A stretch of 64,000 bases of DNA, taken from Anaerolineae bacterium UTCFX1. Its GTDB lineage: Bacteria; Chloroflexota; Anaerolineae; Anaerolineales; Villigracilaceae. The stretch is from NCBI GenBank assembly GCA_002050275.1, contig MWTB01000010.1, positions 19,238 through 83,237 of the forward strand, in the 5' to 3' direction. Numbering within the stretch: position 1 is the first letter of the stretch; every line of letters starts with the position of its first letter. The notes under the pieces are model-generated. The model was not told the DNA's origin and did not search any database. It saw only the letters and a program-made list of their open reading frames with translations. A program made the translations under genes and the position numbers. Below are positions 52,753 to 61,183 of this stretch, one piece after another.

Positions 52753-54562
52753 GTTTCAATTCCTCATTCTTCTTCTTAAGATATTCCGCCACTTCGATCA
52801 TCGGCGGACGAGCGCGCTCGGCAATCTCTTCCACGTCTAAATAATATCCGCGCGCGCCATGACGGATTAACTTCATCGAACGGTTCACATCTTCCAATAT
52901 CTCGCGTCCGAAACGCTTCTCTAATTTATGCATTACAGTTTGAATGATAGCGAACGACATCTTGCTCAACGCTTCCAACTGCTGATTATGATGAACGCGC
53001 TCCAATAAATCCACTTGCGCGATGGCGCTTAACCCATACCGCTCGTACACGTCAATCAATAAGCCGGTTTCCACGCCGTAGCCTGAATAAAATGTCGCCT
53101 GTTCCAACGCTTCGCGTCGTCCGCCATATTCGCCCGAAAGCGGCTGCACCACGCCGGAAAGCTCGGGATAGAACAAGTTCAATAACGGACGCGCCGTCAA
53201 TTCAGTGACGCGCCCGCCGCCGCCTGCTTGCATCTTCGTCCCAACGCGCAGAGGTCGCCGATAGTAACCTTTCACAAATTGAATCTGCGGGTTTCGCAAT
53301 AACGGACCGACGATGCCGTACACAAAGCGCGGGTGAATATTGACGATATCCGTATCAATCCATACGACAATATCGCCTTTTGTGACGAATAAACTCTTCC
53401 ACAACGCGTCACCTTTACCGCGCCGCGCGCCGAAGCGTTCCAGCAAATGTTGATGGATGTAAACCGGCACGCCTTCTTTCGCCGCAATTTCACGCGTGCG
53501 ATCGGTCGAGTTAGAATCGATCAGCACGATCTCATCCAACAGCGGAACTTTCTTCATCAACTCGCGCTTCATCATACGCACCACATTACCCACTGTCGCT
53601 TCTTCGTTTAACGCGGGCAACGCCAGACTCACCGTCAACCCTTGCTGGCGTTTCAGTTCTACCTCCTCGCGCAAGCGGCTGAACTCATCCGCATGGAACG
53701 TATTTTCAGCGAACCACTTATCCACCAGAATTGTAATCGCATCTACGCCGGCGATTTCATCGTACACTTCGTTCGAGAAAGGTCTGCCGCTTTTGACCGC
53801 GATGACCGGACACTTGGCTTCGCGTAAGACCCTATCCGCCACATATCCCAACGACGCCGAACTAGTCACCGGTTGCGACGTTGCGCCCAAAATGACCACG
53901 TCATTTTGCTTGGCATGATCCAAGATGGCGCGCGCCGCCTTATTAGTGAACTCGAATTGCTTTTGCACTTCGGGCATTTGTCGCAACACACGCTCCAAAC
54001 CTTTGAACGACGCTTCCGCCTCTTCCGGCGACGCGCCCAATTTGCGGACATTTAAGGCTGTAACGCCTTTCGGCTCAAGCCCCAACCCCACACGGAGCGC
54101 TAACTCAGCATGAGGACCGCCGCGCATCGAAACCAGCGCCCGCTTCGGCTTGCTCGCTATTTTCCCGCGCAGCAACGCCAGATCGCACGGCGGGCGTACA
54201 AGCAGGTCGTTCGTCGAAACGCGCAACGCCTTAAGATGAGCGTCAAACTCAAGCAGGAGCAGATCGGGCTTTTCAGCGTGCGCCAATTGCGAGAGTTGAT
54301 TCCACGGCTCATAATCCACGATCACGTTCGACTTAACAGTCACATGCGGGTCTTTGTTAAAGATCTGCAGCAAGCGCCGCAAAGCGCGCGCCGAAGCCGC
54401 GCCCACGCTCAACGACTGTTCAGGCGGAACAACCACCACGCCGACGAGCACGATCTCGGCATCGAAATATCGCGCCGAATCAAGCGCGTGGGCGCCAGGT
54501 CCTTCATACATTAACGGGATAAGAATTTTTCGAATGGGCTTAAACCCAGATTGATTTTGCAT
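52730..54562 (-). CDS. gpgS: UspA-domain fusion with glucosyl-3-phosphoglycerate synthase
   Basis: The product is 610 residues, with AAAGGAT before the ATG. The first ~270 residues are two UspA-like halves (KILIPLMYEGPGAHALDSARYFDA; DHAKQNDVVILGATSQPV). The C-terminal ~300 residues are a GT81/GT-A transferase: VSLALPALNEEATVGNVVRM, LIDSNSTDRTREIAA, GKGDALWKSLF, WIDTDIVNIHPRFVYGIVG (metal-binding D-x-D) and SGVVQPLSGEYGGRREAL. GpgS makes glucosyl-3-phosphoglycerate, precursor of glucosylglycerate. No GpgP phosphatase is adjacent. The fused UspA part may regulate the enzyme. Confidence 0.9.
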   Translation of the reverse strand: MQNQSGFKPIRKILIPLMYEGPGAHALDSARYFDAEIVLVGVVVVPPEQSLSVGAASARALRRLLQIFNKDPHVTVKSNVIVDYEPWNQLSQLAHAEKPDLLLLEFDAHLKALRVSTNDLLVRPPCDLALLRGKIASKPKRALVSMRGGPHAELALRVGLGLEPKGVTALNVRKLGASPEEAEASFKGLERVLRQMPEVQKQFEFTNKAARAILDHAKQNDVVILGATSQPVTSSASLGYVADRVLREAKCPVIAVKSGRPFSNEVYDEIAGVDAITILVDKWFAENTFHADEFSRLREEVELKRQQGLTVSLALPALNEEATVGNVVRMMKRELMKKVPLLDEIVLIDSNSTDRTREIAAKEGVPVYIHQHLLERFGARRGKGDALWKSLFVTKGDIVVWIDTDIVNIHPRFVYGIVGPLLRNPQIQFVKGYYRRPLRVGTKMQAGGGGRVTELTARPLLNLFYPELSGVVQPLSGEYGGRREALEQATFYSGYGVETGLLIDVYERYGLSAIAQVDLLERVHHNQQLEALSKMSFAIIQTVMHKLEKRFGREILEDVNRSMKLIRHGARGYYLDVEEIAERARPPMIEVAEYLKKKNEELKRAAEQTI

Positions 54563-54575
54563 GGTTTATCCTTTC

Positions 54576-54666
54576 GTACCACAACGTTCACTTTGCGAGC
54601 GAGCGCCGTACTGCAAAGTTCACTTTGCGATTGTGTATTAAGCAGGCAAGGTGAACCTTGCCGTAC
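54576..54666. repeat. three copies of a 22-bp palindromic repeat
   Basis: GTACCACAACGTTCACTTTGCG (54576-54597) and GTACTGCAAAGTTCACTTTGCG (54608-54629) are direct copies. GCAAGGTGAACCTTGCCGTAC (54646-54666) is inverse and encodes the last residues and approach to the stop of the GT4 gene. More copies lie at 55892-56004. Confidence 0.75.
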
Positions 54667-55876
54667 GCATTAACGGCGCAATATGTTGACGATAGATCGC
54701 TTCCCAACGAAAAGAATGACGCGCGCGCATAGCGAGCCGTGCAGGAAGCGATGTTTGAAAATGACTCGCGATCAACTTCGCAACGGTTTCTGGCTTTTCA
54801 TCGGGCGAAAAGAAAACGGCATCTTCTCCGCCGAGTTTTTTCAGCGGAGGGATGTCCGCGCAGAACGCGGGGAGATGGCTGAACGCGGCTTCGATCAACG
54901 GGATTCCGAATCCCTCCTCGCGGCTGGGGAAGAAAAGCGCGTCTGCCACGCGATAAAAATCGGCGATGACCTCATCGGGCAAAAAGCCATCGTGCAGTTC
55001 GGCGAGAAAATGCGCTGAGCCTTCCAAGTCAATCTGCTTGCGTAGACTTGTGAGCGCTTCAAAATATTTGACGTTGTTCCCATTGTGCGGACCCAGCGGA
55101 CCCGTCACCACGAGCGCGGCTTGCGGAAAATCTTTTTTGAGTTCCGCCAATGTTCGCAAAGCGAGTTCGATGTTCTTGCGCGGCGTAATGCGAACAGGCA
55201 GGATCAAGATTGGCGCGGCGTCCAATAATTTTGTTTTCTCCAGCAGGGACTCGGTCAACGCTTCGAGTTTGTAAAATTCTTCCGCGTTCACGCCGTTGGG
55301 GATAACGCGAATCGAAGCGGGTTCGATGCTCATCAATTCCGCCAGTTCATCGCGGCGCAATTCCGAGACGACAACATGCGTGAGGTTGCCCCAATCTGTG
55401 CGAAGCAAATCCCATGGATAGCCCTCATGCAATTCAGGCAGGTAGCGCGGTGTTGTCCATGCGAGATCGTGATGCCAAAGAATCAGGCGGGGAAGTTTTT
55501 TCGCCATGTGAAGTTGATAAAGCGCGGCGGTGAGCGCGAGGTTCTTGTTCAATGAGCAGACGTTGTGCGCGATTAACACGTCTGCCCCTGTTAGAGCCTG
55601 TTGCAATTCAATCGCCAGTTTATCGCGGATCACGTCAAATTCTTCGGTCACTTCGCCGCGATCCAACTTCTCTTTGACTTGTAAGATGCGTTCGTGGCGT
55701 GAATCGGCGAGCGGCATCGTTACCAGTGGAATATGCTCGCTCAACGAGTCGCCGCGCGCCGCGATCAAGCGCACGGAATGTCCATCAGCAGTCATTAGCC
55801 GCGCGTGGTGGGCGATGACGCTTTCCACGCCGCCGACGATGGGAGGGACGGAGTAATGGAGGATGGCGATGTTCAT
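54638..55876 (-). CDS. GT4-family glycosyltransferase
   Basis: The product is 412 residues from the ATG at 55876 (AAAGG upstream). N-terminal IAILHYSVPPIVGGVESVIAHHARLMTADGHSV and C-terminal FFPSREEGFGIPLIEAAFSHLPAFCADIPPLKKLGGEDAVFFSP are the two GT-B halves, with the EEGFGIPLIEA donor-binding E-x7-E motif. IPNGVNAEEFYKL and LPVRITPRKNIELALRTLAEL are typical. Donor and acceptor are unknown; the setting suggests glucosylglycerate-derived solutes. The last ten residues come from a dispersed repeat. Confidence 0.85.
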   Translation of the reverse strand: MNIAILHYSVPPIVGGVESVIAHHARLMTADGHSVRLIAARGDSLSEHIPLVTMPLADSRHERILQVKEKLDRGEVTEEFDVIRDKLAIELQQALTGADVLIAHNVCSLNKNLALTAALYQLHMAKKLPRLILWHHDLAWTTPRYLPELHEGYPWDLLRTDWGNLTHVVVSELRRDELAELMSIEPASIRVIPNGVNAEEFYKLEALTESLLEKTKLLDAAPILILPVRITPRKNIELALRTLAELKKDFPQAALVVTGPLGPHNGNNVKYFEALTSLRKQIDLEGSAHFLAELHDGFLPDEVIADFYRVADALFFPSREEGFGIPLIEAAFSHLPAFCADIPPLKKLGGEDAVFFSPDEKPETVAKLIASHFQTSLPARLAMRARHSFRWEAIYRQHIAPLMRTARFTLPA

Positions 55877-55891
55877 AAAAAACCTTTTTTC

Positions 55892-56004
55892 GTACCGCAT
55901 GATTTATCTTGCGACTCACCTAATTCTTGCAACACAAAAGCGCAAGGTGAACTTTGTTGTACAAATTTCTCGTAACACAAAGCGCAAAGTGAACTTTGCG
56001 GTAC
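55892..56004. repeat. further copies of the 22-bp repeat between two GT4 genes
   Basis: A degenerate copy starting GTACCGCATGATTT (55892-55913), CGCAAGGTGAACTTTGTTGTAC (55941-55962) and CGCAAAGTGAACTTTGCGGTAC (55983-56004). The last two are in the orientation opposite to the first two at 54576-54629, so the GT4 gene is bracketed by the repeat family. Confidence 0.7.
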
Positions 56005-56014
56005 GGGACTCGAT

Positions 56015-57358
56015 TCATACTTGATACCCCAGACAATCTGCCACGATGGATTCCAGCCGACGCTCTAAAACGGTGTATGAAAAATATCGCTGGGCGAGTT
56101 GATAATTTGTTTCCGTCCATTCCCGCGTCTGGTCTGGGTTTTTTAGCGCGTTGCGCGTCGCATCGAGGGTGCTATCGCTGATGAAGCCGTCGAACCAGAT
56201 GGTGCGAAAACCTTTGGGCTTGATGTCCACTTCGTAGATGGAATAATTATTGACGAGGATCAAGCGGCGGTAATACACGGCTTCGAGGAATGCGTTGCCA
56301 AAACCCTCGATGGCTGATGGATACGTCACCATATCCGCGTGTGGATAAACATCGCCGAGGGTGTAAATCTTTTTGCCGTCGCTGGTCGTGCCGCGCTGGT
56401 CTTGCACTTGATCCGATTCGAACCGCACGGTCACATCGAGCAGGTCGGCGTATTCGCGGACTCGTTTTTCGTATGCCGTGCCTTCATCGTCTGAGGCGTG
56501 CGAGATGATGAGTTTGGCGGGCAAGCCAAGGCGGCGCATGAGTTCGATGGCATGTTCGATTCCCTTGCGTTGGATGACGCGCGTCGGTTGCAGGAAAAAA
56601 TATTCCCCGTCGTGAATGCCGAAGTCGGCGCGCACAGTTTGCCCGTAGGAATCTGAAGCGGGCGGCGGGGAGTCGAAATCCATCACGTTGGGGATCACGC
56701 GCGCCGCCAATCCAAAACGCGAGGCAATTTGCTGCGCCTGAATCGAATTGATGACCACGTGACGAATCGAGGGCAGGGAGGGCGGGAACGCGGCGGCAAG
56801 ATAATCGCCCACGCAGTTGACTTGAAAGCGCTGGCGCTCCCAATAAAAATCGTGATGATGCGCGATGACGGGATAGCCCGTCTCGGCGATGAACTCGGTG
56901 ATGGCGAGACCCAGCGGAAGGTTGAGCGGAATCGTCAGCGCGTTTTCGACGATGAGAATCTCCAATTCAAAACGCCGCGCAAATTCATACAAATGATCTT
57001 TGAAATAATCCTTGAGGTCGTTCACGCGGCGCGTCATTGCGGGCGGGCGCACATAGATGGAGAAAAAATCTTTGTGCAAATGCGAAATTTCAGGATGCTC
57101 CGCGCGCGCCTCATGCGTGACCGTCCAACTGCCCGAATAGGCTTGCTGATTCAACTTGTCAATTTCCGCATGACGATAAAACGCCTCAGGCACGACGTGG
57201 GACCGATTCGGCTCGCGATCGCATTCGCCTGCGAAATAAAAACAGTTGTGTCCGAGCCGCTCCAGCACGGTCGCCCATTTCGCAGTTTCAAGCGAGACGC
57301 CGTCGGTGCCTGCGAAGCGGGTGGAGATGAAGCCGATGTTGTGAGAGGAGGGTGTCAT
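56015..57358 (-). CDS. GT4-family glycosyltransferase, possible mannosylglucosylglycerate synthase
   Basis: The product is 447 residues. It opens IGFISTRFAGTDGVSLETAKWATVLERLGH, and has HHHDFYWERQRFQVN, IPNVMDFDSPPP, FFLQPTRVIQRKGIEHAIELMRRLG, and the donor site YPSAIEGFGNAFLEAVYYRRLILVNNYSIYE. This is GT4 with an unusually specific middle region (HHDFYWER). It lies directly upstream of the GT4 gene above and downstream of the GH13_18 phosphorylase, near gpgS. I infer a role on glucosylglycerate, but family recognition alone does not prove it. Confidence 0.75.
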   Translation of the reverse strand: MTPSSHNIGFISTRFAGTDGVSLETAKWATVLERLGHNCFYFAGECDREPNRSHVVPEAFYRHAEIDKLNQQAYSGSWTVTHEARAEHPEISHLHKDFFSIYVRPPAMTRRVNDLKDYFKDHLYEFARRFELEILIVENALTIPLNLPLGLAITEFIAETGYPVIAHHHDFYWERQRFQVNCVGDYLAAAFPPSLPSIRHVVINSIQAQQIASRFGLAARVIPNVMDFDSPPPASDSYGQTVRADFGIHDGEYFFLQPTRVIQRKGIEHAIELMRRLGLPAKLIISHASDDEGTAYEKRVREYADLLDVTVRFESDQVQDQRGTTSDGKKIYTLGDVYPHADMVTYPSAIEGFGNAFLEAVYYRRLILVNNYSIYEVDIKPKGFRTIWFDGFISDSTLDATRNALKNPDQTREWTETNYQLAQRYFSYTVLERRLESIVADCLGYQV

Positions 57359-57380
57359 ATAGTTATCTCTTGGTTATTTA

Positions 57381-57477
57381 TGTCGTTGCGAGAGCCGAAG
57401 GCTCGAAGCAATCTCCTGTATCAAGATGTTATTTCAAAACAGGAGATTGCTTCGCCGCTTCGCGGCTCGCAACGACA
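57381..57477. repeat. dispersed palindromic repeat, GTCGTTGCGAG family
   Basis: Arms TGTCGTTGCGAG (57381-57392) and CTCGCAACGACA (57466-57477), with inner arms GAAGCAATCTCCTGT and ACAGGAGATTGCTTC. It abuts the stop codon of the phosphorylase gene without any gap and is related to the copy at 16566-16690. Confidence 0.8.
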
Positions 57478-59166
57478 TTATTCTTTTATTTTTAACCACA
57501 ATACCTGATATGGTTCAAGCGTGATCGTTGAAATTTGAATCTCTTGTTCTGCCAAAAGATCATACGCCGATTTGAATTTGGTTGTGAAGGAGACTCGATC
57601 TTCGCTCACGTTATGCAAACATAGCGCGTGAAACTTTTCATCGGGTGAGACTCGCTCGATGGCAAAGACGGATGGATAAAGATTCAAAACGGTTTGCGTC
57701 CCATGCGGATGAAACGCGGACGTGGTGCTTCTGGCTTTCAGCAATTGACTGTAGCGCGTGAAAACTTTTGAACGCAAAGAATTTTCATCCGCCAGTTGAC
57801 TTTGCAATTCATCGAACTGACATTTCTCGCGGTTGATCGTGCGGTTGCGTCCCGTTTGCTTGACGCCTTCGTTCCAGCCGCGCGAGCCGAAGAGACTGTG
57901 GAAGTAAATGCCTGGCACGCCGACGAGGGAGAGCATGATGGCTTGCGCGGCGATGAAGCGGTCCACTTGGAGGTCGAGCGACTCGTTTGCATTCGGATTC
58001 GACAACGCATCGAAATAATTGATGTTCATTTCGTAGGGACTTTGCGTCCCGTCCGCGTTGTGTTTGTAAGAGATCAAGCCGCCGTGCGCGAGCGTTTTGT
58101 TCACCAATGCGTCAATTTCTTCGCCCGTTAAAATTCCACGCGCGGGGTTCAAGCCGATGCCATCGTGCGAGGCGAGGAAGTTGAAGAAGGTGGTTTGATC
58201 CGATGGCAGAGTTAATGTCTTTGCCCATTCGGAGAGAACACGCGCATCACCTGTGTGGAAGGCATGAAGTGTGAGAGGCGGCAGGGCGAAGTTGTAGACG
58301 AGTTGCGCTTCGTTCGTGCCATCGCCGAAGTAGGAGATATTGTCCACATGCGGGACGTTCGTCTCGGTGATGAGATGAACACGCGGCGCGACCTCGTTCA
58401 ACGCGGCGCGTAAAAATTGGACAACGGCGTGAGTCTGCGGCAGGTGAATGCAAGTCGTGCCGATCTCTTTCCACAGGTATGCAATCGCGTCGAGGCGGAT
58501 GAAGTCCGCGCCGCGTTCGGCGTAGAGCAGGAGGATGTCGAGGACTTCAAGCAAGACTTCGGGATTTTTGAAATTGAGGTCAATCTGGTCGGCGCTGAAC
58601 GTCGTCCATGCTTTTTTCTCGCCCGAAGGAGTTTGAAACGATGTGAGCAGAGGCAGCGCGCGCGGACGCACAACTTTTGAAAGGTCAGGCTCGCCCTCGA
58701 CGGTGATGAAATAATCTTTGTAACGCGGGTCATCTTGCAAAAATTTTTGAAACCAATCACTCTTCGATGAGATGTGATTAATCACCGCATCGAACATCAA
58801 GCGGAAGTTTTGCATCGCTGAAATATCATCCCAATCGCCGAGGGATGAATCAATCTGACGATAATCCACGACCGAGAAGCCATCGTCGGAAGTCCATGGG
58901 TAGAACGGCAGGATGTGAATTCCGCCCACGACATCGGTCAAATATTCATCACAAAATTTCTTGAGGGTTTGAAGCGGCTTCGCATTCGGCTCTTGCACTT
59001 GATCGCCGTAGAGGATGAGGAGCGAATCGCGCTGGCTGAGTCCGCTGTCCCGTGGAGAGAGGCGCGGACGATGATCCGCAAGAATCGCTTGGACTCGATC
59101 CAGAATCGGGGAGGCGTTATCTTCTCCATATAAGAAGGTCAGGTGATGCAACAAAATATTCGACAT
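57478..59166 (-). CDS. GH13_18 sugar phosphorylase, probable glucosylglycerate phosphorylase
   Basis: The product is 562 residues from the ATG at 59166; another ATG at 59226 adds 20 residues and neither has a good ribosome-binding site. GH13 motifs: DAVINHISSKSDWF, nucleophile Asp in FIRLDAIAYLWKEIGTTCIH, acid/base Glu in HLITETNVPHVDNISYFG and FLASHDGIGLNPARG. This matches the sucrose-phosphorylase subfamily, whose members split sucrose or glucosylglycerate with phosphate. The gpgS and GT4 genes nearby favour glucosylglycerate; sucrose remains possible. Confidence 0.85.
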   Translation of the reverse strand: MSNILLHHLTFLYGEDNASPILDRVQAILADHRPRLSPRDSGLSQRDSLLILYGDQVQEPNAKPLQTLKKFCDEYLTDVVGGIHILPFYPWTSDDGFSVVDYRQIDSSLGDWDDISAMQNFRLMFDAVINHISSKSDWFQKFLQDDPRYKDYFITVEGEPDLSKVVRPRALPLLTSFQTPSGEKKAWTTFSADQIDLNFKNPEVLLEVLDILLLYAERGADFIRLDAIAYLWKEIGTTCIHLPQTHAVVQFLRAALNEVAPRVHLITETNVPHVDNISYFGDGTNEAQLVYNFALPPLTLHAFHTGDARVLSEWAKTLTLPSDQTTFFNFLASHDGIGLNPARGILTGEEIDALVNKTLAHGGLISYKHNADGTQSPYEMNINYFDALSNPNANESLDLQVDRFIAAQAIMLSLVGVPGIYFHSLFGSRGWNEGVKQTGRNRTINREKCQFDELQSQLADENSLRSKVFTRYSQLLKARSTTSAFHPHGTQTVLNLYPSVFAIERVSPDEKFHALCLHNVSEDRVSFTTKFKSAYDLLAEQEIQISTITLEPYQVLWLKIKE

Positions 59167-59259
59167 GTTGATTGATTCGATTTCTTCCCCCTGCAAACGA
59201 CTTTGTTCTAAAATTTTATACCACATAATTCTTGGCTTGTGGTTAATTATTTAATCAAC

Positions 59260-59288
59260 AAAAACATCCCGTCAAGCGGGATGTTTTT
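59260..59288 (-). terminator. intrinsic terminator of the ABC exporter operon
   Basis: A 12-bp stem AAAAACATCCCG/CGGGATGTTTTT has loop TCAAG. The A/T ends make it usable on either strand. It lies 18 bases after the last exporter gene. Confidence 0.88.
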
Positions 59289-59305
59289 ATTGATCGGTTG
59301 AAATT

Positions 59306-61183
59306 TCAAGCAGGAACCGCTTCCAGCGCTTCTTCCTGTTGAGCGAATTGACTCATATACAAATTATGGTAGAAGCCTTGTGCGGCGAGCAGTTCTTCGT
59401 GAGCGCCTTGCTCTACGATGTCGCCGTGATCCATCACGAGGATCAGGTCCGCGTTGCGAATGGTGGAGAGACGATGCGCGATGACGAAACTTGTGCGGTT
59501 TGCCATGAGCGCGTCCATAGCGCGCTGGATGAGGACTTCGGTGCGCGTGTCTACCGAACTGGTGGCTTCGTCGAGGATGAGGATCTTCGGGTCGGCGAGG
59601 AACGCGCGCGCGATGGTCAGCAATTGCATCTGTCCCTGCGAGATGTTGGAGGTCTCTTCGTTCAAGACCATGTTGTAGCCATCCGGCAGGGTGTGGACGA
59701 AATGATCCACGTGCGCCATTTGCGCGGCGGCGATCACTTCCGCGTCCGTCGCATCCGGTCTGCCGTAGCGGATATTTTCCATGATCGTGCCATTGTAGAG
59801 CCACGTGTCTTGAAGCACCATGCCGAACATCTTGCGCAGATCGTGGCGGGTATAGTCGCGGATATCGTGTCTGTCCACGAGGATCGCGCCGCCGTTCACG
59901 TCGTAGAAGCGCATCAGTAATTTGACTATGGTGGTCTTGCCCGCGCCGGTCGGTCCGACGATGGCGACCTTTTTGCCCGGCTTCGCTTCCGCCGAGAAAT
60001 CGTTGATGATGATCTTGTCCGGGCTGTAGCCGAAGCGGACATCCTTGAACTCCACATGGCCGGTCACGCTCGCAAGCGCGACAGGGCTTTGGGTTTCGGG
60101 AATCTCTTCCTCTTCCGCGAGGAACTCGAAGACGCGCTCCGCCGCCGCCGCCGTCTGTTGCAGAACATTGGAGATATTCGCCAGTTGGGTGATCGGCTGG
60201 GTGAACGAGCGAACGTATTGAATGAACGCCTGAATATCGCCGACGGCGATGGTCTTTTTAATAACGAGATAACCGCCGAGGATGGAGACCGCCACATAGC
60301 CAAGGTTGCCGATGAACATCATGATCGGCATCATCATGCCGGAGAGGAACTGCGACTTCCATGCCACATCGAATAATTTATCATTTGAAACGTCGAACTT
60401 CCGAACGCTTTCCTCTTCGCCGTTGAAGGCTTTCATCACAATATGCCCGCCGTACATTTCTTCCACATGACCGTTGACGTTGCCCAGAAAATCTTGCTGA
60501 TCTTTGAAATATTTCTGCGATTGACGGACGATCAAACTGACAACGACCATCGAAAGCGGGATGACGATCAGCGCCGCCAGCGTCATCAGCCAGCTAATCG
60601 AAAGCATCATAATCAATACGCCGACGACAGTCACGAACGAGGTGATCAATTGCGTGAGGCTTTGGCTCAACGTCTGGTTGACCGTATCCACGTCGTTAGT
60701 GATGCGCGAAAGCACTTCGCCGTGCGGCGTGCCGTCGAAGTATTTGAGCGGCATACGGTTCATCTTTTCAGAGATGTCGCGGCGGAAGCGATAGGCGATG
60801 TTGGTCGAAACGTCCGCCATGATCCAGCCTTGAATATAGGCGAAGAGTGAGGAGATCAGATACAAGCTCAACGCAATCAACGCGATCCGTCCGATATAGT
60901 CGAAGTCAATCGAGCCGGTGTTATTTAATTGCGCCATCACGCCTTCGAACAATTTTGTGGTGGCATTGCCTAGGATCTTCGGTCCTGCGATGTTTGAAGC
61001 GGTGGAAGCGATAGCGAAGAGAAAGACAATGACGATCGCGCCGCGATAAGCGCTCATATACGCGAGCAATTTTTTCATCGTGCCTTTGAAGTCGCGGGCT
61101 TTGGCGGCAGGCGCGCCCACCATACCGTGCGGACTGCGGAACATGGGGCGATTCTGTTGAGAGCTTGGTCTATTTTGCATCAT
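59306..61183 (-). CDS. heterodimeric ABC exporter subunit (membrane plus ATPase)
   Basis: The product is 625 residues. Six membrane helices, then an NBD with Walker A VAIVGPTGAGKTTIVKLL, signature ISQGQMQLLTIARAFL, Walker B ILILDEATSSVD and His switch FVIAHRLSTI. The signature NISQGQ deviates from LSGGQ but is common in this family. With the next gene it should form a multidrug or lipid exporter of the BmrCD/LmrCD kind. ATGA overlap with the partner gene gives coupled translation. Confidence 0.93.
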   Translation of the reverse strand: MMQNRPSSQQNRPMFRSPHGMVGAPAAKARDFKGTMKKLLAYMSAYRGAIVIVFLFAIASTASNIAGPKILGNATTKLFEGVMAQLNNTGSIDFDYIGRIALIALSLYLISSLFAYIQGWIMADVSTNIAYRFRRDISEKMNRMPLKYFDGTPHGEVLSRITNDVDTVNQTLSQSLTQLITSFVTVVGVLIMMLSISWLMTLAALIVIPLSMVVVSLIVRQSQKYFKDQQDFLGNVNGHVEEMYGGHIVMKAFNGEEESVRKFDVSNDKLFDVAWKSQFLSGMMMPIMMFIGNLGYVAVSILGGYLVIKKTIAVGDIQAFIQYVRSFTQPITQLANISNVLQQTAAAAERVFEFLAEEEEIPETQSPVALASVTGHVEFKDVRFGYSPDKIIINDFSAEAKPGKKVAIVGPTGAGKTTIVKLLMRFYDVNGGAILVDRHDIRDYTRHDLRKMFGMVLQDTWLYNGTIMENIRYGRPDATDAEVIAAAQMAHVDHFVHTLPDGYNMVLNEETSNISQGQMQLLTIARAFLADPKILILDEATSSVDTRTEVLIQRAMDALMANRTSFVIAHRLSTIRNADLILVMDHGDIVEQGAHEELLAAQGFYHNLYMSQFAQQEEALEAVPA

